The position numbers and the translations under genes are program-made. The notes below the pieces were generated by a model. The model did no database searches. It was given only the letters and a program-made list of their open reading frames with translations, and was not told where the DNA came from. From Actinomycetota bacterium (GTDB taxonomy: Bacteria > Actinomycetota > Actinomycetes > Mycobacteriales > Micromonosporaceae), in NCBI GenBank assembly GCA_005885555.1, contig VAWN01000025.1:88075-152074 (forward strand): a DNA stretch of 64,000 nt, in the 5' to 3' direction. The stretch's first letter is position 1. The number at the start of each line of letters is the position of its first letter. This document shows, piece after piece, positions 8,177 through 17,514 of this stretch.

Positions 8177-11100
8177 ATGTCCGAGACCCGCGATCCGCAC
8201 GACGACCCGCTGCGCGCCGCGCAGGAGACCATCGACCGGCAGCAGGCGACGATCCGGCGGCTGCTGCTGGAGAAGTACGAACCGGTCGCCATCGTCGGCA
8301 TCGGCATCCGCTTTCCCGGCGGCAACGACAACCTCGACATGTTCGGCGAGTTCCTGGCCGAAGGGCGGTCGGGCATCCGGCCGCTGCCGGAGGACCGCTT
8401 CGACCTGGCGACCTTCGGCCGGCGCGACGCCGGCCGGCCGGAGCAGGAGCCTGGCCGGATCCGGGCGGCCGCGGGCGGGTTCCTCGACGCGATCGACCGG
8501 TTCGACCCGCAGTTCTTCAACATCTCGCCGAAAGAGGCGGACTACATCGACCCGCAGCAGCGCCTGCTCATGCAGACCGCCTGGGAGGCGCTGGAGAACG
8601 CCAACATCGACCCGACCCCGCTGCGCCACGGCAACGGCGGGGTGTACGTGGGCGCCAGCTCCATCGACTACGCCCTCGAACTGGACGCGCTGCGGTACGA
8701 GCACCTGGACAGCGGCCTCGCCACCGGGATCACCATCTACCCGCTGTCCGGGCGGCTGTCGTACTTCCTCGGCTGGCGCGGGCCGAGCCTGTCCGTGGAC
8801 ACCGCGTGCGCGTCCTCGCTGACCGCGCTGCACCTCGCCGTCGAGGGGCTGCGCCGCGGCGAGTGCGACATCGCGCTGTGCGGGGCGGTCAACGCGATCC
8901 ACCACCCGCGGACGCTGGTCATGTTCTCGCACGGCAACATGCTCGCCCCGGACGGGCGGTGCAAGTCGTTCGACGAGGCGGCCGACGGGTACGCCCGGGC
9001 CGAGGGCTGCGGGGTGCTCGTGCTCAAGCGGCTGTCCGCGGCCCGGCGCGACGGCGACCGGGTTCTCGCGCTCGTCCGCGGTACCGCGATCGGACAGGAC
9101 GGGGAGAGCGCCGGCCTCACGGTGCCCAACGGCGTGGCCCAGGAGGCCGTCACCCGGGCCGCCCTCGCCGCGGCCCGGCTGACCCCGGGCGACATCCAGT
9201 ACGTCGAGGCGCACGGTACCGGTACGCCGCTGGGCGACCCGATCGAGATGGCCTCGATCGCCGCGGTGTTCGGCGCCGCGCACAGCCAGGCCGACCCGCT
9301 CACGGTCGGCTCGCTGAAGTCCAACCTCGGGCACATGGAACCGGCCGCCGGGATCGGCGGCGTGGTGAAGACCGTCCTGCAGATGCGCCGGGGCCGGTTC
9401 TTCCCGCACCTGTACCAGACGCCGTCCGGGCGGATCCCCTGGCAGCAGTACCCGGTGCGGCTGCCCTCCGGTGGCGAGCCGTGGCCGGCGCCGGTGCGGC
9501 GGGCGGTGGTCAACGGGTTCGGGTTCGCGGGCGCCATCGGCGTGGCCGTCCTGGAGGCGGCGCCACCGGAAACCGCCGCAGCGCAGCCGCCCGCCGCCGC
9601 AGCGCAGCCGCCGGTACCCGACAGCGACGGGCACATCCTCACGCTGTCCGCGAAGAGCCGGCCGGCACTGGGCCGGCTGGTCGACCGGTACCGTGCCTAT
9701 CTCGACGACCACCCGGACGCCGCGCTCGCCGACGTGTGCCGGACCACCAACCTGGGCCGCGCGCACTTCACCCACCGCATCGCCGGGCTCGTGCACGACC
9801 GGCAGGAGCTGGCCGGGCTCTTGGACCGCGAGGCGCAGCGGCTGCGCGGCACCCGGCAGCGCGCGGCGTCCGGCATCCGCAAGGCGGCGTTCCTGTTCAC
9901 CGGTTCCGGCTCGCAGTACACCGGGATGGGCCGCGACCTGTACCGGCGGTACCCGGTGTTCCGCGAGCACGTCGACGAGTGCGACCGGCTGTTCGCCACC
10001 CACCTCGGCCGGTCGATCCGCGACCTGATGTTCGGCGACGCCGGTACCGACGGCGAGCTGGACGAGGTGCGCTACACCCAGCCCGCGCTGTTCACGCTCG
10101 AATACGCGCTGGCGCACCTGTGGATGTCCTGGGGCATCCGGCCGCAGGCGCTGATCGGGCACAGCACCGGGGAACTGGTGGCGGCCACCGTCGCCGGGGT
10201 CTTCCCGCTCGCCGACGGGGTGCGCGTCACCGCCGCCCGGGCCCGGCTCGCCCAGGAACGCTCGCGGCCCGGCGCGATGGCGGCCGTGGGCGCCCCGGCC
10301 GGCGCGGTCGCCCCGCTGCTCGCCGGCCGTCCCGACCTGGCCATCGCCTCAATGAACTCGCCGCAGCAGTGCGTGCTGTCCGGCGACCCCGCCGCGCTCG
10401 CCGCGGTCGGCGCGCAGCTGACCGCGCAGGGCGTCAAGTTCACCCCGCTGGGGGTGTCGGTCGCCGCGCACTCACCGCTGATGGACCCGGTCCGCGAGCC
10501 GTTGCGGGAGGTCCTCGACGGCGTCACGTTCGGGGAGCCGAGGATCACCGTCGTCTCCAACGTCACCGGTACCGTGGCCCGCCCGGCCGATCTCGGCACC
10601 GTCGAATACTGGCTGCGCCACCTGCGGGAGCCGGTGAACTTCGAGGCGGGCATGGCGGCGCTGGCCGGTCGTGGCCGGTTCGCGTTCATCGAGATCGGCC
10701 CGTCGACCGCGCTGACCGCGCTGGCCACCCAGTGCGTGGACCCGGTACCGCACCGGTGGCTGACCAGCCTGCACCGCGACGACACCGATGCGCGGATGAT
10801 CCGCGGGTCGCTCGCCGAGCTGTACACCGCCGGGTACGCCGTCTCCTGGGCCGACGTGCACGCCGGCGCCCCGGGGCGGATGACCGACCTGCCGACGTAC
10901 CCCTTCGCCCGCGACCGGTACTGGCTGCCCAACGACGCGCGCCGGCACAACCGCGACGGCGTGCGCAGCCCGCTGCTGGGCGCGCCGCGGCCGGCCCGGC
11001 CGGACGGGGTACGCGAGTTCACCACCCGGATCAGCTCCCGCAGCCCGGACTACCTCGGCGACCACACCCTGAACGGCACCGCGTTCGTCCCGGCCGCGGC

Positions 11101-12145
11101 GTACCTGGAGGCGATGCTCGCGGCACAGGACCACGTGTACGGCGAGACCCGCCGGCCGGTGCGCGACATCGTGTTCCACGAGGCGCTGTTCCTCACCGAC
11201 CCGCACGAGCCGGTGGACCTGTGCACGCGGGTGCGGCCGCGGCCGGACGGCACCGCCGAGGTGGAGATCGCCAGCCGGCTCGGCCCGGTCGAGCGGCGCC
11301 ACGTCACCGCCGTCATCGGCGCGCCGGGGGAGCGCACCGATGCGCTCGGTCCGGCGGCCGGCGCACTGCAGGCCCGGTCGGCGGCGGCCGGAACGCCGGA
11401 CACGGTACTGACCGCCGCCGACGTGTACGACGCCTACGCCCGGGTCGGCCTGGACTACGGGCCGGGTGGCCGGCGGATGCGCACGCTCGCCCGGTACGGC
11501 CCGGACCTCGCGGTCGGCGAGGTCGACGCGCCGCCGGACGGGGATGTCGACTACCTGCCGCCACCGGTGTCCGACAGCGCCACCCACGCGCTCGCCGCAC
11601 TGGTACCGGAGGGGCACAGCTATGTTGCGGTGGGCTACCGCTGCTTCCGGTTGTTCCGCCGGCCCACCGCCGAGCGCCTGCGCGCGGTCCTCGCCGTGGT
11701 ACCCGGTGAGGGCGACCTCTGCACCGATCTGCTGGTGCTGGACGCCGACGGGCCGGTCTTCGAACTGCTCGGCATGAGCTTCGCGAAGCTCGCGGTCGGG
11801 GCCGACCGGGCGTCCGGGCGGCTGCCCGCCGAGGACGGGCCGGCCGGCGGGCCCGGCATCACCGGGCTGGCGCAGCGGCCGCGCCCCGACCGCCTCGCGG
11901 CGCTCGACGAGCTGATCCGCGCGAAGGCCGCCGGGGTACTGCACATCGACGACCCTGATGCCATCGAGTCCGGCGCCAAGTTCGTCGAGCTGGGCATGAA
12001 CTCGCTCACGGCGGTGGAGCTCAAGGGCGCGCTCGAAGACGCGCTGCGGGTACCGCTGCCGCCGGCGGTCGCCCTGACCCACCCGTCACCCGAGCTGCTC
12101 GCCGAGTACGTCGACCGGCAGCTCGCCCCCGACCAGAACGGATGA
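8177..12145 (+). CDS. Type I polyketide synthase, KS-AT-DH-ACP, probably iterative
   Basis: A single module of 1322 residues. The ketosynthase (about 35-450) has Cys211 in DTACASS, His346 in EAHGTGT and His386 in SNLGHMEP. The acyltransferase (about 570-860) has Ser663 in GHSTG and the specificity-loop region VSVAAHSPLMDP. A dehydratase-type double hotdog (about 935-1190) has His963 in DHTLNGTAFVP and Asp1133 in SDSATH. The carrier domain has Ser1276 in LGMNSLTAVE. No ketoreductase or enoylreductase is visible, so the DH-like domain has no obvious hydroxyl substrate. This layout and length match orsellinic-acid-type synthases such as AviM, where that domain helps release or cyclisation. A non-reduced aromatic product is therefore likely but unproven. 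Confidence 0.93.
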   Translation: MSETRDPHDDPLRAAQETIDRQQATIRRLLLEKYEPVAIVGIGIRFPGGNDNLDMFGEFLAEGRSGIRPLPEDRFDLATFGRRDAGRPEQEPGRIRAAAGGFLDAIDRFDPQFFNISPKEADYIDPQQRLLMQTAWEALENANIDPTPLRHGNGGVYVGASSIDYALELDALRYEHLDSGLATGITIYPLSGRLSYFLGWRGPSLSVDTACASSLTALHLAVEGLRRGECDIALCGAVNAIHHPRTLVMFSHGNMLAPDGRCKSFDEAADGYARAEGCGVLVLKRLSAARRDGDRVLALVRGTAIGQDGESAGLTVPNGVAQEAVTRAALAAARLTPGDIQYVEAHGTGTPLGDPIEMASIAAVFGAAHSQADPLTVGSLKSNLGHMEPAAGIGGVVKTVLQMRRGRFFPHLYQTPSGRIPWQQYPVRLPSGGEPWPAPVRRAVVNGFGFAGAIGVAVLEAAPPETAAAQPPAAAAQPPVPDSDGHILTLSAKSRPALGRLVDRYRAYLDDHPDAALADVCRTTNLGRAHFTHRIAGLVHDRQELAGLLDREAQRLRGTRQRAASGIRKAAFLFTGSGSQYTGMGRDLYRRYPVFREHVDECDRLFATHLGRSIRDLMFGDAGTDGELDEVRYTQPALFTLEYALAHLWMSWGIRPQALIGHSTGELVAATVAGVFPLADGVRVTAARARLAQERSRPGAMAAVGAPAGAVAPLLAGRPDLAIASMNSPQQCVLSGDPAALAAVGAQLTAQGVKFTPLGVSVAAHSPLMDPVREPLREVLDGVTFGEPRITVVSNVTGTVARPADLGTVEYWLRHLREPVNFEAGMAALAGRGRFAFIEIGPSTALTALATQCVDPVPHRWLTSLHRDDTDARMIRGSLAELYTAGYAVSWADVHAGAPGRMTDLPTYPFARDRYWLPNDARRHNRDGVRSPLLGAPRPARPDGVREFTTRISSRSPDYLGDHTLNGTAFVPAAAYLEAMLAAQDHVYGETRRPVRDIVFHEALFLTDPHEPVDLCTRVRPRPDGTAEVEIASRLGPVERRHVTAVIGAPGERTDALGPAAGALQARSAAAGTPDTVLTAADVYDAYARVGLDYGPGGRRMRTLARYGPDLAVGEVDAPPDGDVDYLPPPVSDSATHALAALVPEGHSYVAVGYRCFRLFRRPTAERLRAVLAVVPGEGDLCTDLLVLDADGPVFELLGMSFAKLAVGADRASGRLPAEDGPAGGPGITGLAQRPRPDRLAALDELIRAKAAGVLHIDDPDAIESGAKFVELGMNSLTAVELKGALEDALRVPLPPAVALTHPSPELLAEYVDRQLAPDQNG

Positions 12146-12149
12146 GGCG

Positions 12150-13727
12150 ATGACCGACCCGAACCGCCCCGCCCTGCACGCCCGGTCGAAGCTGCACGCC
12201 GAACAACGGCCCGACCACCCGGCGATCCTCTTCGAGGGGCGGGCGACCACCTACGGGCAACTGCACCGTGCGAGCAACCGGACCGCGCACGCGCTGCGGG
12301 CGGCCGGGCTGCGCCGGGGCGACCGGGTGGCGTTTCTCGGGCGGGAGTCGGCCGACTACTACGAGCTGGCCATCGCGTGCGCCAAGAGCGAAACCGTCCT
12401 GGTACCGATCAACTGGCGGCTCACCGACGGCGAGGTCGAGCACATCCTGCGCGACTCGGGCGCGCGGATGCTGTTCCACGAACGGGACTTCCACGGGCTG
12501 GTGAACCGGGTACGGCCGAGCCTGACCCGCCTTCTCGGTACCGTCCAGATGGACGCCGACGGCGACCGGACGGCCGGCTTCCGGGCCTGGCGGCAGGGCC
12601 AGCCGGACACCGACCTGAACCCCACCACCGGGCCCGACGACCCGGTGCTGCAGATGTACACCAGCGGCACCACCGGGCTGCCCAAGGGCGTGGTGCTGGC
12701 GCACCGCACGTTCTTCACCTACATCGACGCCACACGCCGGGCCGGGGTCGACTGGATCGACTTCCGTGCCGAGGACCGCAGCCTCATCTGCTTCCCCGGC
12801 CTGCACTCGGCCGGCCTGGTCTGGTTCATGCACGTGTTCAACGTCGGCGGTACCAGCATCGTCATGCGCATGTTCATCGCCGACGAGGCGGTGCGGCTGG
12901 TCGAGACGCTGGGCGCCACCACGATGTGGGCGGCGCCCGCGATGCTGCAGATGATGCTCGCCGAGCCGGGCGTCACCCCGGCCACGTTCCGGTCGCTGCG
13001 CAAGGTGGTGTACGGCGGTTCGCCGATCTCGCCCGACCTGATGCGCGAAGCCATGGCGGGGTTCGGCTGCGAGCTGGCCCAGATGTACGCCGCGGCCGAG
13101 ACCGGCAGCGTGGTCACCTGCCTGTCGCCGGCCGACCACGTGCCGGGCAACCCGCGGCTGGGCTCGGCCGGTCGGGTGTGCCCCGGCAACGAGGTGAAGG
13201 TGGTCGGTGCCGACGGCGCACCGCTCCCGGCGGGCGAGATCGGCCAGGTGTGGATCCGCACTCCCGCGCACTTCGTGGGGTACTGGAACCAGCCGGCGGC
13301 CACCGCGCAGATGCTGGTCGACGGCTGGCTGCACATGGGCGACGCCGGGTACCTCGACGACGGCGGGTACCTGTTCCTCTGCGACCGGATCAACGACACG
13401 ATCATCGTGGCCGGCCAGAACGTGTACCCCGTCGAGGTGGAGAACGCGATCCGCGAGCATCCCGCGGTGCACGACGTCGCCGTGCACGGGGTACCGCACC
13501 CGCGCTGGGGCGAGGCGGTCCACGCGTGCGTCGTGCTGCGGCCGGACGAGCAGGCCAAGCCGCGTGACCTGATGCGCTTCCTGCACGGGCAGATCGCCGA
13601 CTTCAAGATCCCCACCGGGTACGACTTCGTGGACGAGCTGCCCCGCAACCCGACCGGCAAGGTGCTGCGCCGGGTGCTGCGGGACCGGTACCACGCCGCG
13701 GCGGTACCGGCCCGGCCCGCGTCGTGA
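12150..13727 (+). CDS. Acyl-AMP ligase / acyl-CoA synthetase
   Basis: An ANL-superfamily adenylating enzyme of 525 residues. Core motifs are intact: P-loop MYTSGTTGLPKGVVLAH near residue 170, the adenine-binding region YAAAETGSVV, the hinge LHMGDAGYLDDGGYLFLCDRIND, and the C-terminal catalytic lysine in NPTGKVLRRVLRD. It activates a carboxylic acid as the acyl-AMP and passes it to CoA or to a carrier-protein thiol. It starts four bases after the PKS stop and overlaps the thioesterase gene by four bases (GTGA), so it is part of the PKS operon. It may load a starter acid on the free ACP. The sequence alone does not tell which acid it prefers. Confidence 0.9.
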   Translation: MTDPNRPALHARSKLHAEQRPDHPAILFEGRATTYGQLHRASNRTAHALRAAGLRRGDRVAFLGRESADYYELAIACAKSETVLVPINWRLTDGEVEHILRDSGARMLFHERDFHGLVNRVRPSLTRLLGTVQMDADGDRTAGFRAWRQGQPDTDLNPTTGPDDPVLQMYTSGTTGLPKGVVLAHRTFFTYIDATRRAGVDWIDFRAEDRSLICFPGLHSAGLVWFMHVFNVGGTSIVMRMFIADEAVRLVETLGATTMWAAPAMLQMMLAEPGVTPATFRSLRKVVYGGSPISPDLMREAMAGFGCELAQMYAAAETGSVVTCLSPADHVPGNPRLGSAGRVCPGNEVKVVGADGAPLPAGEIGQVWIRTPAHFVGYWNQPAATAQMLVDGWLHMGDAGYLDDGGYLFLCDRINDTIIVAGQNVYPVEVENAIREHPAVHDVAVHGVPHPRWGEAVHACVVLRPDEQAKPRDLMRFLHGQIADFKIPTGYDFVDELPRNPTGKVLRRVLRDRYHAAAVPARPAS

Positions 13728-14500
13728 CGGGGGACTGGCTGCGGCCGGCGGAGGTCGACCCGGCCGCCCGGCTGCGCCTGTTCCTACTTCCCTACAGCGG
13801 CGCTGGCGCCTCCGCGTACCACGGCTGGGCGGCGCTGTTCCCCGCTGACGTGGCGGTGCAGGCGGTTCAGCTGCCCGGCCGGCAGGACCGGCTGGCCGAG
13901 GCGCCGTACACCGACCTCGCGGCACTGGTCGAGGCGCTGTGCGAGGTGCTCGACGCCGAGTGCGACGGGCGCCCGTACGGCCTGTTCGGGCACTCGATGG
14001 GCGGCCTGCTGGCGTACCGGGTGGCGGTCGCGCTGGAGCGCGACGGCGGCCCGGCACCGGCGCTCGTCGCGCCGTCCGGCTGGGCACCCGAAGGGTTCCG
14101 CACGGTGGCCGACCTCGTCGACGCGCCCGACGCGGTACTCGTGAACCGGCTGGCCGAACTCGGCATGGGCGTGGACGGAAGCCCGGACCCGCGCCCGGAC
14201 GTCGGGTACCACGACCCGGCGGTACTCGCGGTGGCGCTGCCCACCATCCGGGCCGACCTCGCCGTCTGCGCCGGCTACCGGGACGACCGCGCCCGGCTGC
14301 GCGGCCCGCTGGTGACCTACAGCGGAGCCGGGGATCCGCTGCTCGCGCCCGGCGCGGTGGCCTCGTGGCCGACCCGCAGCGCCGCGTACCTGGGGGACCG
14401 GCGGTTCCCCGGCGGCCACTTCTTCCTCCACGAGCATGCGCTGCCGATCGCCACCGATCTGGCCTACCTGCTCGACCAGCAGGCCGCCGCGGTCAGCTGA
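13724..14500 (+). CDS. Type II thioesterase (alpha/beta hydrolase)
   Basis: A 258-residue stand-alone thioesterase. It has the family opening LFLLPYSGAGASAYHGWAALFP and QLPGRQDRLAEAP. The nucleophile Ser91 lies in GHSMGG, Asp204 in GAGDPLL and His232 in GGHFFLHE, giving a complete triad. Enzymes of this type clear mis-primed or stalled acyl groups from PKS carrier domains, and some release products. Its GTG start lies in the stop of the ligase gene, indicating coupled translation. Confidence 0.92.
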   Translation: MTGDWLRPAEVDPAARLRLFLLPYSGAGASAYHGWAALFPADVAVQAVQLPGRQDRLAEAPYTDLAALVEALCEVLDAECDGRPYGLFGHSMGGLLAYRVAVALERDGGPAPALVAPSGWAPEGFRTVADLVDAPDAVLVNRLAELGMGVDGSPDPRPDVGYHDPAVLAVALPTIRADLAVCAGYRDDRARLRGPLVTYSGAGDPLLAPGAVASWPTRSAAYLGDRRFPGGHFFLHEHALPIATDLAYLLDQQAAAVS

Positions 14501-14528
14501 CCGTCAGGCTGGTCAGCTGACCGTCAGG
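14491..14528 (+). repeat. Two 18-bp direct repeats, each containing the palindrome GGTCAGCTGACC
   Basis: GGTCAGCTGACCGTCAGG occurs at 14491-14508 and 14511-14528. The 12-bp palindromes are perfect and 20 bp apart, about two helical turns. The first copy covers the thioesterase stop codon. The next gene starts about 70 bases downstream, so this is a candidate operator. Confidence 0.5.
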
Positions 14529-14598
14529 GCGCGGTCAGGCTTCTCTGCCACAGTCGGGCTCACCTGGAGTCACCGTCTACTGTGGAGGAGGCAACGCC

Positions 14599-15018
14599 GT
14601 GACCGGCTGGAACGCTCTGGTGGACCGGTATGTCGCGCTGTGGAACGAGGCGGACGACGAGCTGCGTGCCAAGACCGTCGAGGACATGTACACCACCGAC
14701 GCCGTCTACGTCATGTACGCCCGTGACCCGTTCGTCGGGCACCGGGCGATCACCCGCCAGATCACCTACGCCCACCGGCTGTACACGCCGATGGGGTACA
14801 CCTTCAAGTCGTCGCACAACGCGGTCGGGCACCACAACCTGGTGCGGTTCAACTGGGTGATGCTCTCGCTGGAGACCGGCGGCGTGGAGATCGTCGGGCT
14901 GGACGTGCTGGTGCTCGACGACAGCGGCCGCATCCGGGCCGACTACCAGTTCCACGAGAAGCTGCCGTCGTTCTCCTACGACGGCCTGCCGACGCCTGAG
15001 GAACTGCTCGGTCCCTGA
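14599..15018 (+). CDS. NTF2/SnoaL-like protein
   Basis: A single-domain 139-residue relative of the protein at 5995. It begins WNALVDRYVALWNEADDEL and ends VGLDVLVLDDSGRIRADYQFHEKLPS, typical of the NTF2-like fold. The GTG start has GGAGGAG upstream. It follows the thioesterase gene by about 100 bases, with its own repeats in the gap, and is followed by a strong terminator. A cyclase or ligand-binding role in the cluster is possible, but the function is not known. Confidence 0.82.
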   Translation: MTGWNALVDRYVALWNEADDELRAKTVEDMYTTDAVYVMYARDPFVGHRAITRQITYAHRLYTPMGYTFKSSHNAVGHHNLVRFNWVMLSLETGGVEIVGLDVLVLDDSGRIRADYQFHEKLPSFSYDGLPTPEELLGP

Positions 15019-15034
15019 GCCACCCGACGACGAA

Positions 15035-15072
15035 ACGGTACCCCGGTCGCTGCTCTGCGACCGGGGTACCGT
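15035..15072. terminator. Strong bidirectional terminator
   Basis: The arms 15035-15050 and 15057-15072 are perfectly complementary over 16 bp (ACGGTACCCCGGTCGC and its complement) around the loop TGCTCT. It lies between the convergent NTF2-like and MFS genes. Confidence 0.85.
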
Positions 15073-15090
15073 GCGGGGGGCGGAGTGTGG

Positions 15091-16551
15091 TCAGCGGGGC
15101 GCGGGCGGCCTGGCCGGCAGCATCTGCACCAGCAGGGCGAGCGCCAGGCCGACCCCGATGAGGTACAGAAGGCTGTAGTTGAACGCGTGCGGGTAGGCGG
15201 TCGGGCCGCTCGTGCGGGTGAGCACGTTGTAGAAGATGAGCCCGATGAGCGACACACCGAGTGCGTTGCCGACCTGTACCCCGGTGGTCAGCACACCGGC
15301 CGCGGATCCGGCGTGGCTCGGTGTCACCCGGCTCAGGACGGTGGACGCCAGCGGTGCCACCGCGAAGCCCATGCCCGCCCCGTCGATGATCAGCGCCGGG
15401 ATGAGCCAGGCGATGTTGCCGGTGATCCCGATCGCCGCGACCGTGACGACCTGCAGCGTCAGGCCGACCACCCGCAGCAGCCCGCCCAGCGCGATGACCT
15501 GGCGGCCGAGCCGTGCCGCGACCAGCCGGGCCGTCGTCGACGTCGCCAGGTACCCGACGCCGATCGCGCCGAAGATGAGCCCGGCACCGAGCGCGTCCAT
15601 CTTGCGTCCCTGCTGCACGAACAGCGCGAACACCAGGAAGTACGAGGCCTGGCCGGTCCAGAACACCAGCTGCGCGAGCAGGCCGGCGGTGAACGCCCGT
15701 TCCCGGAACAGGGTCAGGTCGATCAGCGGCGAGCCGCCGGCACGGCGCAGCCGGTTCTGGTGGACGGCGAAGATGGCGAACAGCGGTACCGCCGCGGCCA
15801 GCAGCACCCAGGTCCACGCCGGCCAGCCCTGCTGCCGGCCCTCGATCAGCGGCAGCACGACAGCCAGCAGCGCGACGGTCACCAGGATCATCCCGGCGAG
15901 GTCGAGCCGGGGGCGGCCGGGTGCCTTCGACTCCGGGATGATGCGCAGTGTCAGGAGCACCGCGGCCAGGCCGATCGGCAGGTTGATCAGGAAGCAGCTT
16001 CGCCAGTCCAGGCCGAACAGGTTGGCTTTGATGAGTACGCCGCCGATGAGCTGGCCGAACACGGCGGAGATGCCCATCGTCATGCCGTACCAGTTGATCG
16101 CCTTGGCCCGGGCCACGCCGGTGTAGACGGTACTGAAGATGGCCAGTACCTGCGGCGCCATCAGGGCGGCGGCGGCGCCCTGCACGACCCGCGCACCGAG
16201 CAGGAACCCGGGAGTGGGCGCGAACCCGCAGGCCGCGGAGGCGAGCGTGAACAGCGTCATCGCCAGGGCGAACATCCGCCGCCGGCCGTACAGGTCGCCC
16301 AGCCGGCCGCCGGTGATCATGCCGACGCCGTAGGCCAGCGCGTACCCGGCGATGATGAACTGGATCTGCGCCTGGTTCGCGTGCAGGTCCTGCTGGATCG
16401 ACGGGATCGCCACGTTGACGATGAAGAAGTCCAGGCCGCTCAGGAAGACGCCGGCGAGAACCACCGGCAGAACGGCCCAGTGCGGAGCGGTGTCGCGTGG
16501 CGCAGGCGGTGCGACCTGGCCGGTGACAGCGGGGTTGGCGCTGGTTGTCAT
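15091..16551 (-). CDS. DHA2-family MFS drug exporter
   Basis: A 486-residue transporter of the EmrB/QacA type with about 14 hydrophobic segments. Motif A is GGRLGDLYGRRRMF near residue 75. Helix 1 carries the family stretch AGVFLSGLDFFIVNVAIPSIQQDL. I chose ATG at 16551, preceded by an AGGAG sequence; an in-frame extension upstream would run into the operator. The gene is divergent from an MmyB-type regulator, with a palindrome between them. This is the usual layout of a self-protection exporter and its regulator, and it probably exports the cluster product. Confidence 0.9.
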   Translation of the reverse strand: MTTSANPAVTGQVAPPAPRDTAPHWAVLPVVLAGVFLSGLDFFIVNVAIPSIQQDLHANQAQIQFIIAGYALAYGVGMITGGRLGDLYGRRRMFALAMTLFTLASAACGFAPTPGFLLGARVVQGAAAALMAPQVLAIFSTVYTGVARAKAINWYGMTMGISAVFGQLIGGVLIKANLFGLDWRSCFLINLPIGLAAVLLTLRIIPESKAPGRPRLDLAGMILVTVALLAVVLPLIEGRQQGWPAWTWVLLAAAVPLFAIFAVHQNRLRRAGGSPLIDLTLFRERAFTAGLLAQLVFWTGQASYFLVFALFVQQGRKMDALGAGLIFGAIGVGYLATSTTARLVAARLGRQVIALGGLLRVVGLTLQVVTVAAIGITGNIAWLIPALIIDGAGMGFAVAPLASTVLSRVTPSHAGSAAGVLTTGVQVGNALGVSLIGLIFYNVLTRTSGPTAYPHAFNYSLLYLIGVGLALALLVQMLPARPPAPR

Positions 16552-16617
16552 CCTTGGCGCTCCTGGATGGGTGGAGTGTTTTCGTCGCTCCACGATCTCC
16601 GGCCGCGTCGCCGTCGG

Positions 16618-16638
16618 CAATTACGCCAGAGGTAATTG
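16618..16638. promoter_or_regulatory. Palindromic operator CAATTAC-N7-GTAATTG
   Basis: Perfect 7-bp arms at 16618-16624 and 16632-16638 lie midway between the divergent MFS exporter and the MmyB-type regulator. The inner core TTACGCCAGAGGTAA resembles the sites at 5428 and 5905, having the same 15-base frame and the same GGTAA arm. It probably controls both divergent promoters. Confidence 0.65.
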
Positions 16639-16719
16639 AAGTGGGGCCGGGACCGCCGCAAGGTGGGGTCGTGGGCGGCCCTTGCCCGTGAGCCGGAGGC
16701 GTGCTGGAGGTGACGGCCG

Positions 16720-17502
16720 GTGCCGTGGACCGGGCGGTTACAGGTCGGCGACCTGCTGCGCCGGTGGCGGGAGCGGCGCCGGCTCAGCCAGCTCGACCTG
16801 GCGATGCGCGCGACGGTGTCCACCCGGCACCTGAGCTTCCTGGAGACCGGGCGCTCGCGGCCCAGCCGGGAGATGGTGCTGCATCTGGCCGAGCAGCTCG
16901 ACCTGCCGCTACGGGAGCGCAACGACCTGCTGCTGGCCGCCGGGTACGCCCCGGTGTACCGCCAGACGGCGTTGGACTCGCCGCCGATGGCCGCGGTACG
17001 CGACGCGGTCCGGCAGATGCTGGCCGCCCAGGAGCCCTACCCGGCGCTGCTGGTGGACCGGGAGTGGAACATGTTGCACGCCAACGCGGGGGTGGCGCTC
17101 CTTACCGACGGGGCCGCCCCGGCGCTGCTCGACCCGCCGGTGAACATGCTGCGGCTCGCGCTGCACCCGGACGGCCTGGCGCCGCGGATCGCCAACCTTG
17201 CGGCCTGGCGGTCCCACCTGCTCGGCCGGTTGCGCCGGCGGATCGAGGCGACCGGCGCTGCGGCGCTCACCGAGCTTTACACGGAGCTGCGCGGGTACTC
17301 CGACGGGGACACCGACCCGGGCAGCGGCCCGGCGGACGAGCCGGCGGTCCCGCTCCGCCTGCGCACCCGCGGCGGTGAGCTCGTCCTGCTCTGCGCGGTA
17401 TCCACGTTCGGTACCCCGATGGACGTGACGGTCGCGGAGCTTGCCGTGGAGCATTTCTTCCCGGCGGACCAGCGGACCGCGGCGGTGCTGCGGAATCGGT
17501 GA
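16720..17502 (+). CDS. MmyB-type XRE-family transcriptional regulator (second copy)
   Basis: A 260-residue paralogue of the regulator at 6748. The HTH region reads RRLSQLDLAMRATVSTRHLSFLETGRSRPSREMVLHLAEQL, and the ligand-binding half carries LHPDGLAPRIANLAAW and STFGTPMDVTVAELAVEHFFPAD. The GTG start at 16720 has GGAGG nine bases upstream. It is divergent from the MFS exporter and likely controls it, sensing a product or intermediate with the MmyB domain. Two such regulators in one cluster might respond to different signals or share the TTACC-type operators. Confidence 0.88.
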   Translation: MPWTGRLQVGDLLRRWRERRRLSQLDLAMRATVSTRHLSFLETGRSRPSREMVLHLAEQLDLPLRERNDLLLAAGYAPVYRQTALDSPPMAAVRDAVRQMLAAQEPYPALLVDREWNMLHANAGVALLTDGAAPALLDPPVNMLRLALHPDGLAPRIANLAAWRSHLLGRLRRRIEATGAAALTELYTELRGYSDGDTDPGSGPADEPAVPLRLRTRGGELVLLCAVSTFGTPMDVTVAELAVEHFFPADQRTAAVLRNR

Positions 17503-17514
17503 CCGGGTGCGGAG

